The notes beneath the pieces are model-generated. The model ran no database searches. It was not told the origin of the DNA and saw nothing but the letters and a program-made list of their open reading frames with translations. Of a stretch of DNA of 19,885 bases, positions 8,129-15,271 are shown in pieces. This DNA comes from Eubacterium sp. UBA4343 (lineage in GTDB: Bacteria; Bacillota; Clostridia; Lachnospirales; Lachnospiraceae). A program made the position numbers and the translations under genes. The stretch covers positions 1 to 19,885 of the forward strand of contig DGTF01000011.1 in assembly GCA_002394235.1 (NCBI GenBank). Direction: 5' to 3'. Position 1 is the stretch's first letter; each line of letters starts with the position of its first letter.

Positions 8129-8497
8129 ATGATTAGTAAAGTATCCAGAGCACAGGTTCGCCAGAAAAAACATAGAAGATTGCGCAATCACATCGCAGGA
8201 ACCTCCGAGAGACCGCGTCTTTCTGTCTTCCGCAGCAATGAGAACATGTATGCACAGATCATTGACGATAGTCAGGGCAAAACTCTTGTATCCGCTTCTA
8301 CACTTCAGAAGGATGTCAAGAGCGAGCTTGAGAAGACAAATGATGTAGCTGCAGCAAAATATCTCGGTACAGTGATCGGCAAGAAGGCAATCGAAGCCGG
8401 CATCACCGAGGTAGTATTTGATCGTGGCGGTTATATTTATCACGGTAAAGTACAGGCCCTTGCTGACGGTGCAAGAGAAGCAGGACTGAAATTCTAA
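8129..8497 (+). CDS. rplR: 50S ribosomal protein L18
   Basis: This 122-residue 5S rRNA-binding protein of the central protuberance works together with L5. It has a basic N-terminal arm ([24 protein letters not shown]) and the C-terminal [24 protein letters not shown], then [12 protein letters not shown], which are diagnostic. The ATG at 8129 has AAAGGAGAG (8113-8121) at 7 bases. A GTG at 8123, only 1-2 bases after the Shine-Dalgarno, is rejected. Confidence 0.97.
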   Translation: MISKVSRAQVRQKKHRRLRNHIAGTSERPRLSVFRSNENMYAQIIDDSQGKTLVSASTLQKDVKSELEKTNDVAAAKYLGTVIGKKAIEAGITEVVFDRGGYIYHGKVQALADGAREAGLKF

Positions 8498-8518
8498 GGA
8501 AGGAGAAGAACACAGAAT

Positions 8519-9028
8519 ATGAGACACGTAATCATTGATCCCAGCCAGCTCGAGCTGGAAGATAATGTAGTATCCATCAAGAGAGTCTCCAAGACTGTAA
8601 AAGGTGGTCGTAACTCCCGCTTTACCGCACTTGTTATCGTAGGCGATCGCAATGGTCATGTAGGTGCAGGCCTGGGAAAAGCAGTTGAGATTCCTGAGGC
8701 AATCCGCAAGGGAAGAGAGGACGCTGTAAAGCATCTGATCTCTGTCGCAAGAGATGAGAACAACAGTATCACTCATGACTTTATCGGAAATTACGGAAGC
8801 GCTTCCGTTCTTCTGAAGAGAGCTCCCGAAGGTACCGGTATCATCGCAGGCGGCACAGCCCGTGCTGTCGTTGAGCTTGCCGGAATTCAGAACATCCGTA
8901 CCAAATGTCTTGGTTCCAACAACAAGCAGAACGTAGTTCTTGCTACGCTTGAGGGACTGAAGGCTCTGAAGACTCCTGAAGAAGTTGCAAGACTCCGCGG
9001 AAAATCTGTTGATGAGATTCAGGCATAA
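8519..9028 (+). CDS. rpsE: 30S ribosomal protein S5
   Basis: This 169-residue protein lies at the mRNA entry channel and the decoding centre; spectinomycin-resistance changes map to its N-terminal loop in other bacteria. It has the S5 double-stranded RNA-binding domain ([20 protein letters not shown], then [19 protein letters not shown]) and a second domain with [19 protein letters not shown] and KCLGSNN. The purine-rich AAGGAAGGAG (8496-8505) is 13 bases before the ATG, a long spacing, but no other start fits the family. Confidence 0.97.
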   Translation: MRHVIIDPSQLELEDNVVSIKRVSKTVKGGRNSRFTALVIVGDRNGHVGAGLGKAVEIPEAIRKGREDAVKHLISVARDENNSITHDFIGNYGSASVLLKRAPEGTGIIAGGTARAVVELAGIQNIRTKCLGSNNKQNVVLATLEGLKALKTPEEVARLRGKSVDEIQA

Positions 9029-9042
9029 GGAGGACAGTTAAG

Positions 9043-9225
9043 ATGGCGGATAAGAAAATCAAAGTTACACTGGTTCGCTCTACAATCGGTTGTGTTCCGA
9101 AACACAGAAAGATCGTAGAGGGAATCGGACTCAGAAAATTAAACCACTCAGTAGAGCTGCCTGACAACGAGTCCACTCGCGGCATCATTCGTCAGGTCGG
9201 CTATCTGCTCAAGGTTGAAGAGTAA
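9043..9225 (+). CDS. rpmD: 50S ribosomal protein L30
   Basis: This 60-residue small alpha/beta protein of the 50S back shows the standard pattern: [32 protein letters not shown], then a short tail ending in [15 protein letters not shown] (9027-9033) overlaps the rpsE stop region and lies 9 bases before the ATG. Length is exactly that of the family, and the rpsE-rpmD-rplO order is conserved across Firmicutes. Confidence 0.97.
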   Translation: MADKKIKVTLVRSTIGCVPKHRKIVEGIGLRKLNHSVELPDNESTRGIIRQVGYLLKVEE

Positions 9226-9242
9226 TTGGAAGGAGGTACCAA

Positions 9243-9683
9243 ATGGACTTATCAAATTTAAGCCCTGCTGAGGGCTCCAGACAGAGCGACAACTTCCGCA
9301 GAGGCCGTGGACATGGTTCAGGAAATGGTAAAACTGCCGGTAAGGGACACAAGGGACAGAAGGCTCGTTCCGGAGCACCGAGACCGGGTTTTGAAGGCGG
9401 TCAGATGCCTTTATACAGACGTCTCCCGAAGAGAGGCTTCACCTGCAGAAACAGCAAGGATATCGTTGCCGTTAATGTAGATGTTCTCAACAGATTCGAA
9501 GACGGTTCAGAAGTGACAATCTCCTCACTCGTTGAGAGCGGTATTGTCTCCAATCCGCGCGATGGTGTTAAGATCCTTGGAAACGGCGAGCTGACAAAGA
9601 AGCTCAATGTCAAGGTGACTGCAGCCAGCGCAAGTGCAAAAGAGAAAATCGAAGCAGCCGGTGGAACAATTGAGGTGATCTGA
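9243..9683 (+). CDS. rplO: 50S ribosomal protein L15
   Basis: This 146-residue protein has a long glycine- and arginine-rich N-terminal extension that threads into 23S rRNA ([24 protein letters not shown] around residues 22-45). The family segment [15 protein letters not shown] follows. The C-terminal half ends [25 protein letters not shown] (9230-9237) is 5 bases before the ATG. The stop codon overlaps the secY start as TGATG, coupling the ribosome genes to the export channel. Confidence 0.97.
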   Translation: MDLSNLSPAEGSRQSDNFRRGRGHGSGNGKTAGKGHKGQKARSGAPRPGFEGGQMPLYRRLPKRGFTCRNSKDIVAVNVDVLNRFEDGSEVTISSLVESGIVSNPRDGVKILGNGELTKKLNVKVTAASASAKEKIEAAGGTIEVI

Positions 9684-10993
9684 TGTTAAAGACATTGCGT
9701 GATGCATTCCGAATCAAGGAAATACGGCGGAGACTTTTTTATGTGTTTCTCATGCTTGTCATCATACGATTGGCTTCTCAGGTTCCGGTTCCCGGTGTGG
9801 ACACCAAGTTTTTTGCAAACTATTTCAGCAGCAACTCGACGGATGCGTTCAACTTTCTGAACGCATTCACGGGTGGTGGATTTACCAATTTTTCCATCCT
9901 CGCATTAAGTATTACGCCTTACATCACTGCTTCAATTATTGTACAGCTCCTGACCATCGCGTTTCCCGCGCTGGAGGAGATGACAAGAGACGGCGAAGAA
10001 GGCAGGAAAAAGCTTGACCGCATTACCAGATACCTTACCGTGGCTCTTTCCTTATTTGAATCTGTCGCAATGTGTATCGGATTCGGCAATGAGCTGATTC
10101 TCGATCTTAATGCCGTAAACGTCATTGTCGTCGTTGCCAGCCTTACGGCAGGTTCCTGTTTCCTGATGTGGATCGGTGAACAAATCAATGACAAGGGCGT
10201 TGGAAACGGTATCTCCATCGTACTTCTGATCAACATTCTGTCCCGTGTTCCTCAGGATATGATCACTCTTTACGATAACTTCGTAAAGGGCAAGACCATC
10301 GCGAAGGCAGCGGTAGCCTGGGTGGTAATCGCTGTTATTATCCTCGCGATTGTTGTTCTTACACTGATCCTGAACGGAGCAGAAAGGAGAATACCGGTAC
10401 AGTATTCTCAAAAAATGGTCGGTCGGCGTCTTATTGGCGGTCAGTCTTCCAGTATTCCCCTGAAAGTGAATACCGGTGGTGTAATTCCGATTATCTTTGC
10501 ATCATCCATCATGTCTTTCCCGGGAATCATCGTTGCCTTTACCGGAAAATCCCCTGCAGGCTGGGGCGGCAAGATTATCAAGATGCTCAGTTCAAGCAAC
10601 TGGTTTGATACTTCAGACTGGTTCTCTACACTTGGTCTTGTACTCTATGTCCTGCTTGTTATCTTCTTTGCCTACTTCTATACTTCAATCACCTTCAATC
10701 CGATTGAGGTCGCAGACAACATGAAGAAGCAGGGCGGTTTCATCCCGGGGATCCGTCCTGGAAAGGCTACCGAAGACTATCTGAATTCCGTTCTGAAATA
10801 TGTAATCTTCATCGGCGCTGTCGGACTGATCATCGTTTGTGTGATTCCCTACATATTCAATGGCCTGTTTAACGCAGATGTATCTTTCGGCGGAACTTCT
10901 CTGATTATCATCGTATCCGTCATTCTTGAGACACTGACACAGGTGGAATCTATGATGCTTGTTCGCAATTACAAGGGATTCCTTTCAGAATAA
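9683..10993 (+). CDS. secY: Preprotein translocase subunit SecY
   Basis: This 436-residue channel-forming subunit of the SecYEG translocon carries secretory and membrane proteins across or into the inner membrane. About ten hydrophobic segments are visible. Family landmarks are PVPGVDTKFF, LSITPYITASIIVQLL, the cytosolic ERRIPVQYSQK, VNTGGVIPIIFASSI, TFNPIEVADNMKKQGGFIPGIRPG, and the C-terminal tail MLVRNYKGFLSE. The ATG overlaps the rplO stop by one base, with TGAGGTGAT (9671-9679) as Shine-Dalgarno. A terminator follows, making it the last gene of this transcript. Confidence 0.98.
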   Translation: MLKTLRDAFRIKEIRRRLFYVFLMLVIIRLASQVPVPGVDTKFFANYFSSNSTDAFNFLNAFTGGGFTNFSILALSITPYITASIIVQLLTIAFPALEEMTRDGEEGRKKLDRITRYLTVALSLFESVAMCIGFGNELILDLNAVNVIVVVASLTAGSCFLMWIGEQINDKGVGNGISIVLLINILSRVPQDMITLYDNFVKGKTIAKAAVAWVVIAVIILAIVVLTLILNGAERRIPVQYSQKMVGRRLIGGQSSSIPLKVNTGGVIPIIFASSIMSFPGIIVAFTGKSPAGWGGKIIKMLSSSNWFDTSDWFSTLGLVLYVLLVIFFAYFYTSITFNPIEVADNMKKQGGFIPGIRPGKATEDYLNSVLKYVIFIGAVGLIIVCVIPYIFNGLFNADVSFGGTSLIIIVSVILETLTQVESMMLVRNYKGFLSE

Positions 10994-11016
10994 TGAAATC
11001 ATAAAACAGTTTCGGA

Positions 11017-11044
11017 GGAGCTGCAGATATCTGCGGCTCCTTTT
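11017..11044 (+). terminator. Intrinsic terminator after secY
   Basis: A 10-bp stem pairs 11017-11026 (GGAGCTGCAG) with 11031-11040 (CTGCGGCTCC), with one T-G wobble and the loop ATAT. It is followed by TTTT and further T-rich sequence. It separates the S10-spc transcript from the adk promoter only a few bases downstream. The T-tract is short, so partial read-through is possible. Confidence 0.85.
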
Positions 11045-11050
11045 GCTGTC

Positions 11051-11079
11051 TTGACGCACTCTCGCAAAATGTATACAAT
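11051..11079 (+). promoter_or_regulatory. Promoter for adk-map-KOW-infA
   Basis: TTGACG (11051-11056) and TACAAT (11074-11079) have a 17-bp spacer. The start should be near 11086, leaving about 79 nt of leader. The leader contains a small GCGC/GCGC hairpin (11100-11103/11113-11116). The promoter lies directly after the secY terminator. Confidence 0.8.
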
Positions 11080-11164
11080 AAAATAATACTGGTTGATCTG
11101 CGCTGATTTATTGCGCGGAAAGATAAAGTTCAGATATTACCATCATATCCGGGAGGTACAAGTA

Positions 11165-11806
11165 ATGAAAATCATCATGTTGGGCGCACCAGGCGCGGGC
11201 AAAGGAACACAGGCCAAGAAAATCGCCGCAAAATATGGAATTCCGCATATTTCCACGGGAGATATTTTCCGTGCGAACATCAAAGAGGGAACAGAGCTGG
11301 GCAGAAAAGCAAAGGAGTATATGGATCAGGGACTTCTGGTACCGGATGAACTCACCTGCGATCTTGTTGTGGACAGAATCTCACAGCCGGATGCTTCCAA
11401 CGGATATGTGCTGGATGGCTTTCCGAGAACAATCCCTCAGGCGGAAGCTCTTACGAGAGCGCTGGAAGCCCGCGGTGAGAAGATCGATTACGCAATTGAT
11501 GTGACCGTTCCGGATGAAAACATCGTCAGCCGTATGTCAGGGAGACGTGCCTGCCTGAAATGCGGAGCCACTTATCATCTTGTCTATAATCCGCCGAAGA
11601 AGGAGGGCATCTGTGATATCTGCGGTGCAGAGCTTGTTCTTCGTGACGACGACAAGCCGGAGACCGTTCAGAAACGTCTGAATGTCTATCATGCACAGAC
11701 ACAGCCTCTGATTGATTACTATTCTAAAGCCGGCGTTCTGTTCTCTGTAGACGGCACACAGGATATTGATAAAGTTTTTGCAGATATAGTTGCAAAATTG
11801 GGCTGA
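11165..11806 (+). CDS. adk: Adenylate kinase, zinc-LID form
   Basis: This 213-residue cytosolic enzyme interconverts ATP plus AMP and two ADP. The P-loop is GAPGAGKGT (residues 7-15). The AMP-binding STGDIFRA starts near residue 30 and DGFPRT lies at 84-89. The LID has Cys130/Cys133 (CLKC) and Cys150/Cys153 (CDIC), a zinc knuckle found in many Gram-positive long-form enzymes. ATG 11165 follows GGAGG (11152-11156) by 8 bases and puts the P-loop at its normal distance. Upstream in-frame starts would add unrelated residues. Confidence 0.97.
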   Translation: MKIIMLGAPGAGKGTQAKKIAAKYGIPHISTGDIFRANIKEGTELGRKAKEYMDQGLLVPDELTCDLVVDRISQPDASNGYVLDGFPRTIPQAEALTRALEARGEKIDYAIDVTVPDENIVSRMSGRRACLKCGATYHLVYNPPKKEGICDICGAELVLRDDDKPETVQKRLNVYHAQTQPLIDYYSKAGVLFSVDGTQDIDKVFADIVAKLG

Positions 11807-11817
11807 TTCTGTATAAT
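11790..11817 (+). promoter_or_regulatory. Possible internal promoter before map
   Basis: TTGCAA (11790-11795, inside the 3' end of adk) and a consensus TATAAT (11812-11817) are 16 bp apart, and map starts 20 nt after the -10. Adk and map are also close enough to be cotranscribed. The spacing is acceptable, but the match could be chance in AT-rich DNA. Confidence 0.45.
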
Positions 11818-11836
11818 AAAGCAGTTGAGGCGGATT

Positions 11837-12598
11837 ATGTCAGTAACAATTAAAAATTCAATTGAAATTAAGGCAATGCGCAAGTCAAACCGGCTTTTGC
11901 AGGATGTCTTCGCGGGTCTGCGGGAGATGATCCGGCCAGGTGTATCTACATGGGAGATCAACGAGGCAGGCGAGAAGCTGATCCGGGATCTGGGCGGCGT
12001 TCCAAACTTTCTGAATTATTCCGGTTATCCGGCATCTGTCTGCACCTCAATCAATGAGGAGGTTGTTCACGGGATACCCAGCAGAGAACGAATCCTCAGG
12101 GAGGGAGATATTATCAGTCTTGATGCCGGTTTGATCTACGACGGATACCACTCCGATGCCGCCAGAACCTATGCGGTCGGAAAAATCAGCAAAGAAGCCC
12201 ATGATCTGATAGATGTCACTAGACAGTCCTTTTTCGAGGGAATCCGATACGCAAGAGCAGGCCTGCACCTGAATGATATCTGTACTGCCATAGGATCCTT
12301 TGCCGAGAGCAGGGGATATGGAGTCATCCGGGATCTCTGCGGCCATGGAATTGGCAGAGAGATGCATGAAGATCCTCAGATTCCAAACTTTGCCCAGAAG
12401 TCACGTGGAATTCGTCTTCAGCCAGGCATGACCCTCGCGATCGAGCCGATGATTTCCACCGGGTCCTATGAAGTCGACTGGCTCGACGACGGGTGGACCG
12501 TTGTGACAAAGGACAGGTCACTTGCAGCTCACTACGAGAACACGATACTCATTACGGAGGGAGAGCCCGAGATTCTGACTCTGTCGCCGAATGAATAA
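11837..12598 (+). CDS. map: Methionine aminopeptidase, type I
   Basis: This 253-residue metalloenzyme removes the N-terminal methionine from nascent proteins. All five dimetal ligands are present: Asp96 (SLDAG), Asp107 (HSDAAR), His170 (GHGIG), Glu203 (IEPM) and Glu234 (YENT), plus the substrate-site His78 (VVHGIP). There is no N-terminal zinc-finger extension. ATG 11837 is preferred over the in-frame TTG 11825 because GAGG (11827-11830) lies 6 bases upstream. The protein ends normally, and its stop is followed within 10 nt by the KOW gene. Confidence 0.97.
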   Translation: MSVTIKNSIEIKAMRKSNRLLQDVFAGLREMIRPGVSTWEINEAGEKLIRDLGGVPNFLNYSGYPASVCTSINEEVVHGIPSRERILREGDIISLDAGLIYDGYHSDAARTYAVGKISKEAHDLIDVTRQSFFEGIRYARAGLHLNDICTAIGSFAESRGYGVIRDLCGHGIGREMHEDPQIPNFAQKSRGIRLQPGMTLAIEPMISTGSYEVDWLDDGWTVVTKDRSLAAHYENTILITEGEPEILTLSPNE

Positions 12599-12608
12599 GG
12601 GGCAATCC

Positions 12609-12875
12609 ATGAAACAGCTGAAGGAAGGAATGTATGCCAGAAGCCTTGCAGGACACGACAAGGGGAAGCTCTACATCGTAGCAGAAGTATCAGGTGACGA
12701 CATCTGGCTGGCGGACGGAGCGTGCAGAAATCTGGCTCATCCGAAAAAGAAGAAACGGATGCACATCCAGCCATGTTTTCAAACTGCGCCGTCTCTGGAA
12801 TCCATGATCCTGAGACATCAGACCCCGAACGACACAGATATCAGATATGCACTAAAATGCAAGGAGGAACTTTAA
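12609..12875 (+). CDS. KOW-domain RNA-binding protein (L14e-like)
   Basis: This 88-residue protein is not one of the standard ribosomal proteins. The N-terminal half is KOW-like ([20 protein letters not shown], residues ~7-26, then WLADG), followed by a lysine cluster (HPKKKKRMH). The C-terminal ~35 residues have no motif I recognise. KOW genes at this site between map and infA are familiar from Clostridia, and their similarity to archaeal/eukaryotic L14e suggests rRNA binding; their role is not established to my knowledge. ATG 12609 follows AAGGGG (12597-12602). The in-frame ATG at 12591 lacks a Shine-Dalgarno. The stop overlaps the infA ATG. Confidence 0.88.
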   Translation: MKQLKEGMYARSLAGHDKGKLYIVAEVSGDDIWLADGACRNLAHPKKKKRMHIQPCFQTAPSLESMILRHQTPNDTDIRYALKCKEEL

Positions 12876-13093
12876 TGTCAAAAGCAGATGTAATTGAAGT
12901 AGAAGGCGTCGTGCTCGAAAAACTTCCGAACGCGATGTTCCGTGTCGAACTTGAGAATAAGCACGTAGTACTTGCTCATATCAGCGGCAAGCTGCGGATG
13001 AACTTTATCCGTATCCTGCCCGGTGACAAGGTGACACTGGAGCTTTCCCCTTATGATCTTGACAAGGGCAGAATTATCTGGAGAGATAAATAA
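12875..13093 (+). CDS. infA: Translation initiation factor IF-1
   Basis: This 72-residue OB-fold factor binds the 30S A site during initiation. The sequence is typical: [20 protein letters not shown], then [20 protein letters not shown], and the end [26 protein letters not shown] (12861-12870) lies inside the KOW gene, and the ATG shares one base with its stop (TAATG). It is the last gene of this transcript, followed by a large inverted repeat. Confidence 0.98.
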   Translation: MSKADVIEVEGVVLEKLPNAMFRVELENKHVVLAHISGKLRMNFIRILPGDKVTLELSPYDLDKGRIIWRDK

Positions 13094-13102
13094 CTATCCT
13101 TG

Positions 13103-13155
13103 CGGGGCTTTTCTGACGCAGCAGTCCGAAAGGGTGCTGCGTCAGAAAAGCCCCG
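13103..13155. repeat. Perfect 21-bp inverted repeat after infA
   Basis: Positions 13103-13123 and 13135-13155 are exact reverse complements (21 bp), with an 11-nt loop that can close further into a CC-GAAA-GG cap, a GNRA tetraloop. The downstream base run is ATTTCC, not a T-tract, so it lacks the usual intrinsic terminator on either strand. It could still stop or slow polymerase, protect the infA transcript 3' end, or be an RNase III site. It may belong to a dispersed repeat family, which this window cannot show. Confidence 0.8.
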
Positions 13156-13212
13156 ATTTCCGTTCATGAATACCTTCAGTGATTTTTCACTTCAAAAATG
13201 TCTTCCTGTCTA

Positions 13213-13243
13213 TTGACATTTCATACGAAAAAATCCTTAGAAT
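13213..13243 (+). promoter_or_regulatory. Possible upstream promoter for rpmJ
   Basis: A consensus TTGACA (13213-13218) is followed by TAGAAT (13238-13243), but the spacer is 19 bp, which is long. It would give a transcript starting near 13250, upstream of the stronger promoter. It is listed as a weaker alternative. Confidence 0.35.
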
Positions 13244-13258
13244 TTCAGTAATTTTCTC

Positions 13259-13287
13259 TTGCATAAATCTGACCCCAATGATACAAT
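13259..13287 (+). promoter_or_regulatory. Promoter for rpmJ and the alpha operon
   Basis: TTGCAT (13259-13264) and TACAAT (13282-13287) have a 17-bp spacer, and TG at 13279-13280 makes an extended -10. Transcription should begin near 13294, exactly where the 5' arm of a stem-loop starts. The same TTGCAT -35 and 17-bp spacing appear in the rpsJ promoter. It probably drives rpmJ-rpsM-rpsK-rpsD-rpoA-rplQ. Confidence 0.85.
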
Positions 13288-13294
13288 GCTATAC

Positions 13295-13350
13295 GTATCT
13301 TTTTGTGCCGTTATAAGGACTAACCCACCGTACAGCGGCTAAAAAGATGC
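13295..13350 (+). promoter_or_regulatory. 5'-terminal stem-loop in the rpmJ leader
   Basis: GTATCTTTTT (13295-13304) pairs with AAAAAGATGC (13341-13350), with one T-G wobble. The stem continues past a bulge into GCCG/CGGC (13307-13310/13336-13339). A 25-nt loop remains. The stem begins at the predicted first transcribed bases, so it would cap the mRNA 5' end. This could protect the RNA from 5'-dependent decay or be a protein-binding site; both are inference. Confidence 0.6.
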
Positions 13351-13394
13351 AGGCAATATCAATTATGCTTTCATCAAAGGAAAGGAGGATACTC

Positions 13395-13508
13395 ATGAAG
13401 GTAAGATCTTCTGTAAAACCGATCTGCGAGAAATGCAAGGTTATCAAGAGAAAAGGCAGTATTCGTATCATTTGTGAGAATCCAAAGCATAAACAGAGAC
13501 AGGGTTGA
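13395..13508 (+). CDS. rpmJ: 50S ribosomal protein L36
   Basis: This 37-residue protein is the smallest ribosomal protein and is embedded near the 50S A-site region. It reads [20 protein letters not shown] and ends PKHKQRQG. Cys11, Cys14, Cys27 and His32 form the zinc site of the C+ type. AAAGGAGG (13381-13388) is 6 bases upstream of the ATG. It has its own promoter and leader, and is separated from rpsM by 298 nt, an unusually long gap for this conserved pair. Confidence 0.97.
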   Translation: MKVRSSVKPICEKCKVIKRKGSIRIICENPKHKQRQG

Positions 13509-13529
13509 TTCCCTTTAATCAATCTGACC

Positions 13530-13645
13530 TTCTGCTTATGCGGAACTGATATTATAAAGTGAGACCTGACTGGCTGCGTCAGGATACCTCCGGCGGACAT
13601 CACCGGAACAGGGTATTTGCTCCGGGACTGATCCCTTATAATATC
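13530..13645 (+). ncRNA. Candidate structured RNA: hairpin plus four-way junction
   Basis: This stretch has no gene. TTCTGC/GCGGAA (13530-13535/13540-13545) forms a hairpin with a tetraloop. Next, GATATTATAA (13548-13557) pairs perfectly with TTATAATATC (13636-13645) and encloses three hairpins. These are CCTGAC/GTCAGG (13565-13570/13578-13583), ATACC-CCGG with CCGG-GGTAT (13584-13593/13603-13616), and GGGA/TCCC (13624-13627/13632-13635). The layout is a cloverleaf-like four-way junction, but it lacks tRNA features such as a proper anticodon arm or CCA end. No known RNA family is recognised. It is most likely a cis-acting element for the downstream alpha-operon genes. Confidence 0.65.
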
Positions 13646-13653
13646 GCTTAAAA

Positions 13654-13783
13654 CCTTACCGGCGCCGTCGTGACCGGGAAGGGAAAGGCTGCCGACGTCT
13701 GGGCAGCTGGATGTATCATACCGACATCCCATTTAAGATGGTATTAACCAGACCAGCTGAATTTCAGCAACTCATGACTGGTC
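13654..13783 (+). promoter_or_regulatory. Further hairpins in the rpsM leader
   Basis: Four more stems follow the junction. They are CCTT-CCGG with CCGG-AAGG (13654-13662/13674-13682), GCTGCC/GGCAGC (13688-13693/13702-13707), GGATGT/ACATCC (13709-13714/13724-13729), and GACCAG/CTGGTC (13751-13756/13778-13783), the last holding an inner GCTGA/TCAGC stem. ATACC (13718-13722) can instead pair with GGTAT (13740-13744), competing with the third stem. The last stem ends about 7 nt before the rpsM Shine-Dalgarno (13790-13797). The pattern suits translational or transcriptional control of rpsM; the ligand is unknown. Confidence 0.55.
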
Positions 13784-13806
13784 AGAATCAAAGGAGGAAA
13801 ACGCAC

Positions 13807-14178
13807 ATGGCTCGTATAGCTGGTGTAGATTTACCAAGAGACAAACGTGTAGAGATAGGTCTTACCTATATCTATGGAATTGGAAGAACAACTTCCAATC
13901 GTATCCTTGCGCAGGCTGGAGTTAATCCGGATACACGTGTAAGAGATCTGACAGATGAAGAAGTCAAGAACCTTGCCGCCGCAATCGAGGAGCTTCAGGT
14001 TACCGTTGAAGGTGATCTGAGACGTCAGACGGCTATGGACATCAAACGTCTTCAGGAGATCGGCTGCTACCGTGGAAAACGTCACAGACAGGGACTTCCT
14101 GTTCGCGGACAGAAGACAAAGACCAATGCAAGAACACGCAAGGGTCCGAGAAGAACAGTTGCCAACAAGAAGAAGTAA
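13807..14178 (+). CDS. rpsM: 30S ribosomal protein S13
   Basis: This 123-residue protein of the 30S head contacts S19, tRNA and the 50S subunit bridge. It reads [26 protein letters not shown], has a helix-two-turn-helix middle, and has a basic tail with [22 protein letters not shown] 13807 is used, with AAAGGAGG (13790-13797) 9 bases upstream. An in-frame ATG at 13711 would add 32 residues not found in S13 and would lie in the structured leader. It is the first gene of the alpha operon proper. Confidence 0.98.
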   Translation: MARIAGVDLPRDKRVEIGLTYIYGIGRTTSNRILAQAGVNPDTRVRDLTDEEVKNLAAAIEELQVTVEGDLRRQTAMDIKRLQEIGCYRGKRHRQGLPVRGQKTKTNARTRKGPRRTVANKKK

Positions 14179-14260
14179 TTGTTGCTGACAGTTCCGAAAG
14201 AACATTTTGACAATCAGAAGATAAAGCGATTAATTTGAAAAAGGTAGGTTAGTTTTTATT

Positions 14261-14653
14261 ATGCCAAAAGCAGTAAAGAAAGCGACAAAGCGTCGCGTTA
14301 AGAAAAACGTTGAACGTGGACAGGCTCATATTCAGGCATCTTTCAACAACACAATCGTTACGCTGACAGATACTGCAGGTAACGCACTGTCTTGGGCAAG
14401 TGCCGGCGGGCTTGGCTTTAAAGGTTCAAGGAAATCTACTCCATATGCGGCACAGATGGCTGCAGAGACTGCCACAAAGGCAGCTCTCATTCATGGATTA
14501 AAGAGTGTTGACGTATTCGTAAAGGGACCCGGTTCAGGCCGTGAGGCAGCAATCCGCGCACTGGCTGCTGCAGGACTTGAAGTTACAAGCATCTGCGATG
14601 TTACCCCGGTACCGCACAACGGATGCCGTCCGCCGAAACGTAGAAGAGTCTGA
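14261..14653 (+). CDS. rpsK: 30S ribosomal protein S11
   Basis: This 130-residue protein of the 30S platform is near the E site. Recognisable are the basic N-terminal arm ([20 protein letters not shown]), [26 protein letters not shown], and the C-terminal [18 protein letters not shown]. The Shine-Dalgarno is weak (AAGGTAGG, 14241-14248) and 12 bases from the ATG. The 82-nt spacer holds a small GTTC/GAAC hairpin and a poor promoter-like pair that is not listed. Confidence 0.97.
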   Translation: MPKAVKKATKRRVKKNVERGQAHIQASFNNTIVTLTDTAGNALSWASAGGLGFKGSRKSTPYAAQMAAETATKAALIHGLKSVDVFVKGPGSGREAAIRALAAAGLEVTSICDVTPVPHNGCRPPKRRRV

Positions 14654-14677
14654 TTGACAACAGGAGGTCATATATAA

Positions 14678-15271
14678 ATGGCAGTAGATAGAACACCGGT
14701 CCTGAAGAGATGCAGATCCCTTGGACTTGATCCGACATATCTTGGAATTGATAAGAAATCCAATCGTCAGCTGAGAAATAACCGCCGCAAGATTTCCGAG
14801 TACGGCGCGCAGCTGCGCGAAAAGCAGAAAGCAAAATTCATTTACGGAGTGCTTGAGAAGCCCTTCCGTAATTACTATGCAAAGGCTGACCGCATGAAAG
14901 GTCAGACTGGTGAGAACCTCATGGCTCTGCTTGAGCTTCGTCTTGACAATGTTCTTTTCCGCCTTGCATTCGCAAGAACCAGAAAAGAGGCAAGACAGAT
15001 GGTAGATCACAAGTTCGTAACCGTTAACGGCAAGGTAGTAAACATCCCTTCTTATGAAGTAAAGCCGGGCGACGTTATCGAAATCAAGGAAAGCAAGAAA
15101 TCCACCCAGCGGATGAAAGATATCGCTGACGCAACATCCGGACGCGTTGTTCCGTCCTGGCTGACTGTAAATGCAGAGGCTCTGCAGGGCACAGTCGCTC
15201 AGGTTCCGGCACGTGATCTGATCGATGTTCCGGTTAACGAGATGCAGATCGTCGAGCTGTACTCCAAATAA
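14678..15271 (+). CDS. rpsD: 30S ribosomal protein S4
   Basis: This 197-residue primary 16S rRNA-binding protein also represses ribosomal operons (the alpha operon in E. coli, its own gene in Bacillus subtilis). It begins MAVDRTPVLKRCRSLGLDP and lacks the N-terminal zinc cysteines of some S4 proteins. The S4 RNA-binding domain is at about residues 87-150 (ELRLDNVLFRLAFARTRKEA, then VDHKFVTVNGKVVNIP). CAGGAGGTC (14661-14669) is 8 bases before the ATG. In Bacillus subtilis rpsD lies outside this cluster; here it is within the alpha operon. Confidence 0.97.
   Translation: MAVDRTPVLKRCRSLGLDPTYLGIDKKSNRQLRNNRRKISEYGAQLREKQKAKFIYGVLEKPFRNYYAKADRMKGQTGENLMALLELRLDNVLFRLAFARTRKEARQMVDHKFVTVNGKVVNIPSYEVKPGDVIEIKESKKSTQRMKDIADATSGRVVPSWLTVNAEALQGTVAQVPARDLIDVPVNEMQIVELYSK

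Noticed and set aside
13637..13642. TATAAT in the rpmJ–rpsM gap as a -10 box
   Set aside because: No -35 lies at acceptable spacing (best is TTGCTC at 14 bp), and the bases belong to the closing helix of the four-way junction.
13548..13645. A tRNA or tRNA-like gene
   Set aside because: The junction resembles a cloverleaf, but arm lengths, loop sequences and the acceptor end do not fit a tRNA.
13711..13806. Longer rpsM starting at ATG 13711
   Set aside because: It adds 32 residues foreign to S13, and AAAGGAGG at 13790-13797 supports ATG 13807.
14207..14235. Promoter TTGACA-17-TTAATT before rpsK
   Set aside because: The -10 matches consensus at only three bases, and the neighbouring genes are plainly one operon.
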